From CAYNLK01 sp964398055 (lineage in GTDB: Bacteria; Chloroflexota; Anaerolineae; 4572-78; J111): a stretch of 32,924 bases of DNA. The notes beneath the pieces are model-generated. The model made no database searches, was not told the origin of the DNA, and saw only the letters and a program-made list of their open reading frames with translations. This document shows, piece after piece, positions 31,334-32,924 of this stretch (its first letter is position 1; each line of letters opens with the position of its first letter). The stretch lies in contig CAYNLK010000065.1 of the NCBI GenBank assembly GCA_964398055.1, forward strand, positions 1 to 32,924, written 5' to 3'. The translations under genes and the position numbers were made by a program.

Positions 31334-32581
31334 CTAACGGGTTAACGGTTCTTCGGCCAGTGTGACTGTGGCGGTAATTTCCTGGCTGTTACGCAGGAGG
31401 GTGACGACCACTGGATCGTCCACCTGGTAGTTGCTCTCTAGCAACCGGTATAGCTCTTCCAGGCTGGCAACGGCTTGCCCGTCAATAGCAATGAGCACAT
31501 CACCACCGATAAAAATGCGTTGATTGCCCAGAATTGCCGCCTGCTGCGCTCCTCTGGCCCCGATTTGAGCCAGGGGGCTATCTGGAAATAGTTCAACCAA
31601 CAACAAACCCTGGTTAACGGGCAACTCCAATGTGTCGGCCAAGCCAGAAGTCAGACGGTAAGCATAGCGAATCCCAAGCCAGGGGTGACGGTAACGGCCG
31701 TAAGTCAGCAGGTCGGGTAACAACCGGCGGATGGTATCGACCGGCACGGCAAAACCCACCCCGGCATTAACCCCGCTGGGACTGAATATAGCCGTATTGA
31801 TCCCGATGACGCGTCCGGCGCTGTCGAGCAGCGGCCCGCCGGAATTGCCTCGATTGATAGCGGCGTCGGTTTGGATGATGCCGCTCATCTCCCGTCCTCC
31901 GTCGCTTTCAAGGGTGCGGTTCAGGGCGCTGACCACACCGACCGTGAGCGTCCCCCCGAACTGCCCAAAGGGATTGCCGATGACCACGGCCCGCTGTCCC
32001 ACGGCCAGATTATCTGAGCGGCCCAACTCCACCGGTATCAAAAGTTCGGGCGGCGCGTCCACTTGCAATACGGCAATATCGTTGCGAGGGTCGGCCCCCA
32101 CCAGTTTGGCGGGCAAGGTGGTCTCATCGATGAAGCTAACCTCGATCTGTTGAGCGCCGCGGATCACGTGGTAGTTGGTTAAGATATGACCTTCCCGGTC
32201 AAGCACGAAACCGGAGCCGGCCCCCTCGGCCGGAATAAGCTCAAAAAAGAAGTTACGCTGCAAAACCTGGGTGGTGATACTGACCACCGAGGGAGACACT
32301 CGCTCATAAACCTCGATGATACGTCGCTCGGCAAAATCACGCCCAAGCGCGTCGATGAGGGTAACCAGGTTGAGATCATTATCGGGACCGAGCGCAGGCG
32401 GAACAGGGGTGGGGCCAACCGTGGCAATTGGGGTCGGGGTTTCAGTTGGAGAGGTGGGAGTGGTAACCGCAAGAGGCAAGCTCAAACTCAGATTGCAGCC
32501 CAGGCTGATGACAGCCAATAAAACCAGAAAGGTCAGTTTGATGAACCAGTCAGATCGGTTTTGCGAGTAAATTTGCCGCAT
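31334..32581 (-). CDS. HtrA/DegP-like trypsin-type serine protease lipoprotein with PDZ domain
   Basis: Extracytoplasmic quality-control protease, 415 residues. The signal and lipobox end in SLGC (Cys29). A Thr/Pro linker (about 40-62) follows, then a trypsin-like S1C domain with the complete triad: His138 (LTNYHV), Asp168 (RNDIAVLQV) and Ser247 (RGNSGGPL). TVGVVSALNR and AGVGFAVPVDTIRRLLP are also typical. One PDZ domain covers about residues 305-405 (LLLVELFPDSPLAQIG, GDVLIAIDGQ). ATG 32581 has AGGTGA upstream. The final residues follow the PDZ core, so it is complete. It is transcribed alone, facing away from the tape-measure-like fragment. Confidence 0.93.
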   Translation of the reverse strand: MRQIYSQNRSDWFIKLTFLVLLAVISLGCNLSLSLPLAVTTPTSPTETPTPIATVGPTPVPPALGPDNDLNLVTLIDALGRDFAERRIIEVYERVSPSVVSITTQVLQRNFFFELIPAEGAGSGFVLDREGHILTNYHVIRGAQQIEVSFIDETTLPAKLVGADPRNDIAVLQVDAPPELLIPVELGRSDNLAVGQRAVVIGNPFGQFGGTLTVGVVSALNRTLESDGGREMSGIIQTDAAINRGNSGGPLLDSAGRVIGINTAIFSPSGVNAGVGFAVPVDTIRRLLPDLLTYGRYRHPWLGIRYAYRLTSGLADTLELPVNQGLLLVELFPDSPLAQIGARGAQQAAILGNQRIFIGGDVLIAIDGQAVASLEELYRLLESNYQVDDPVVVTLLRNSQEITATVTLAEEPLTR

Positions 32582-32603
32582 AATCTCACCTGAACAAAAC
32601 CGA

Positions 32604-32609
32604 GTTATA
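32604..32609 (-). promoter_or_regulatory. Candidate -10 element of the HtrA-like gene
   Basis: On the minus strand TGCTATAAC is an extended -10, with a start expected about 16 bases before ATG 32581. No convincing -35 is present. Confidence 0.35.
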
Positions 32610-32614
32610 GCAGA

Positions 32615-32924
32615 TCACACCCACAGTATACCATGCTCCAATCCTGGATCCAACTTTGGCCGGTTTGGTCCGAATCTGTTCCGGTAGGAGTCCTCCAGCT
32701 TGATGCTAATCCCCAGGTTATCCAAAATCAACGGGCTGTTGCGCCCCAGGGCCGTACTCAGGTCATCAATGCTCTTGGCCGCGCTCTGCCCCATCGCCGC
32801 GCCCAGCGTCACCGCAATCCGGGTCAGGCTGGCCATCTCCTGCTCATTCTGCACCAGCCCAAACATCAGCGCCTTGTTATAGGCCGAATTAAAGGGCAAC
32901 AAACAGCAGAAAGCTGGACAGAAC
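32615..32924 (-). pseudogene. Truncated phage tail tape-measure-like fragment, open at the window edge
   Basis: The minus-strand frame is open from the window end to a stop at 32615. The middle part (SLTRIAVTLGAAMGQSAAKSI, then DDLSTALGRNSPLILDNLGI and SIKLEDSY) resembles the conserved segment of phage tail tape-measure proteins as I recall it. After SIKLEDSY the sequence turns into a short unrelated tail ending in HGILWV, where true tape-measure proteins continue for hundreds of residues. It is therefore probably a decayed prophage remnant cut at its 3' end next to the protease gene. The 5' part lies outside the window. Confidence 0.55.

Overview
The window looks like a chromosomal stretch, probably from a metagenome assembly, of a mesophilic Chloroflexota bacterium (Anaerolineae or Caldilineae-like). 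This is inferred from gene style: moderately high GC, lipoproteins with long Thr-Pro linkers, PD40/WD40-plus-glycosidase lipoproteins, a YfhO-type giant membrane protein, and DUF2270. No rRNA or tRNA gene is visible to anchor the taxonomy. Two 100-N scaffold gaps interrupt it, at 20653-20752 and 25353-25452.

Layout. (1) 128-3351, minus: a tightly overlapped trio of FAD oxidoreductase, Fe-type alcohol dehydrogenase and amidohydrolase. (2) 3493-8011, plus: plsX-fabF (fatty acid/phospholipid synthesis), a membrane NERD-like protein and a beta-sandwich repeat protein. (3) 8083-10491, plus: a YfhO-family membrane protein carrying an expanded 14-bp tandem repeat. (4) 10604-12850, plus: a double-length 6-phosphofructokinase built like the eukaryotic enzyme. 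(5) 12906-19315, minus: a glycosidase-like lipoprotein, a RecB-like Fe-S nuclease homologue, a DUF2270-DUF2179 fusion, proB and a PD40-glycosidase lipoprotein. (6) 19471-22211, plus: an isocitrate/isopropylmalate-type dehydrogenase ending inside a heptamer repeat array, then a low-molecular-weight phosphatase and a fructosamine-kinase homologue that look like a protein-deglycation pair. (7) 22294-31223: a sugar regulon. (8) 31334 to the end, minus: an HtrA-like protease and a tape-measure-like fragment.

The sugar regulon is the most interesting region. A ribose-type ABC transporter (ATPase, permease, binding protein) is followed by an aldo/keto reductase, a shikimate-dehydrogenase-like enzyme lacking the usual shikimate-binding serines, and a phosphomannose-isomerase-like bicupin. 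Convergent to these lie rbsD (ribose pyranase) and a LacI-type regulator. The transporter promoter and the lacI promoter share one architecture: TTGACA, 18 bp, extended -10 TATACT, then nearly the same 24-bp palindrome. Together they form a self-contained, autoregulated regulon. No sugar kinase is present, so the catabolic route appears non-canonical.

The binding-protein gene is evidently a tandem fusion of two near-identical sugar-binding domains that broke the assembly. The flanks of the gap each share exactly 55 bp with the resolved copy, and inserting the predicted 741 missing bases restores one continuous 641-residue frame.
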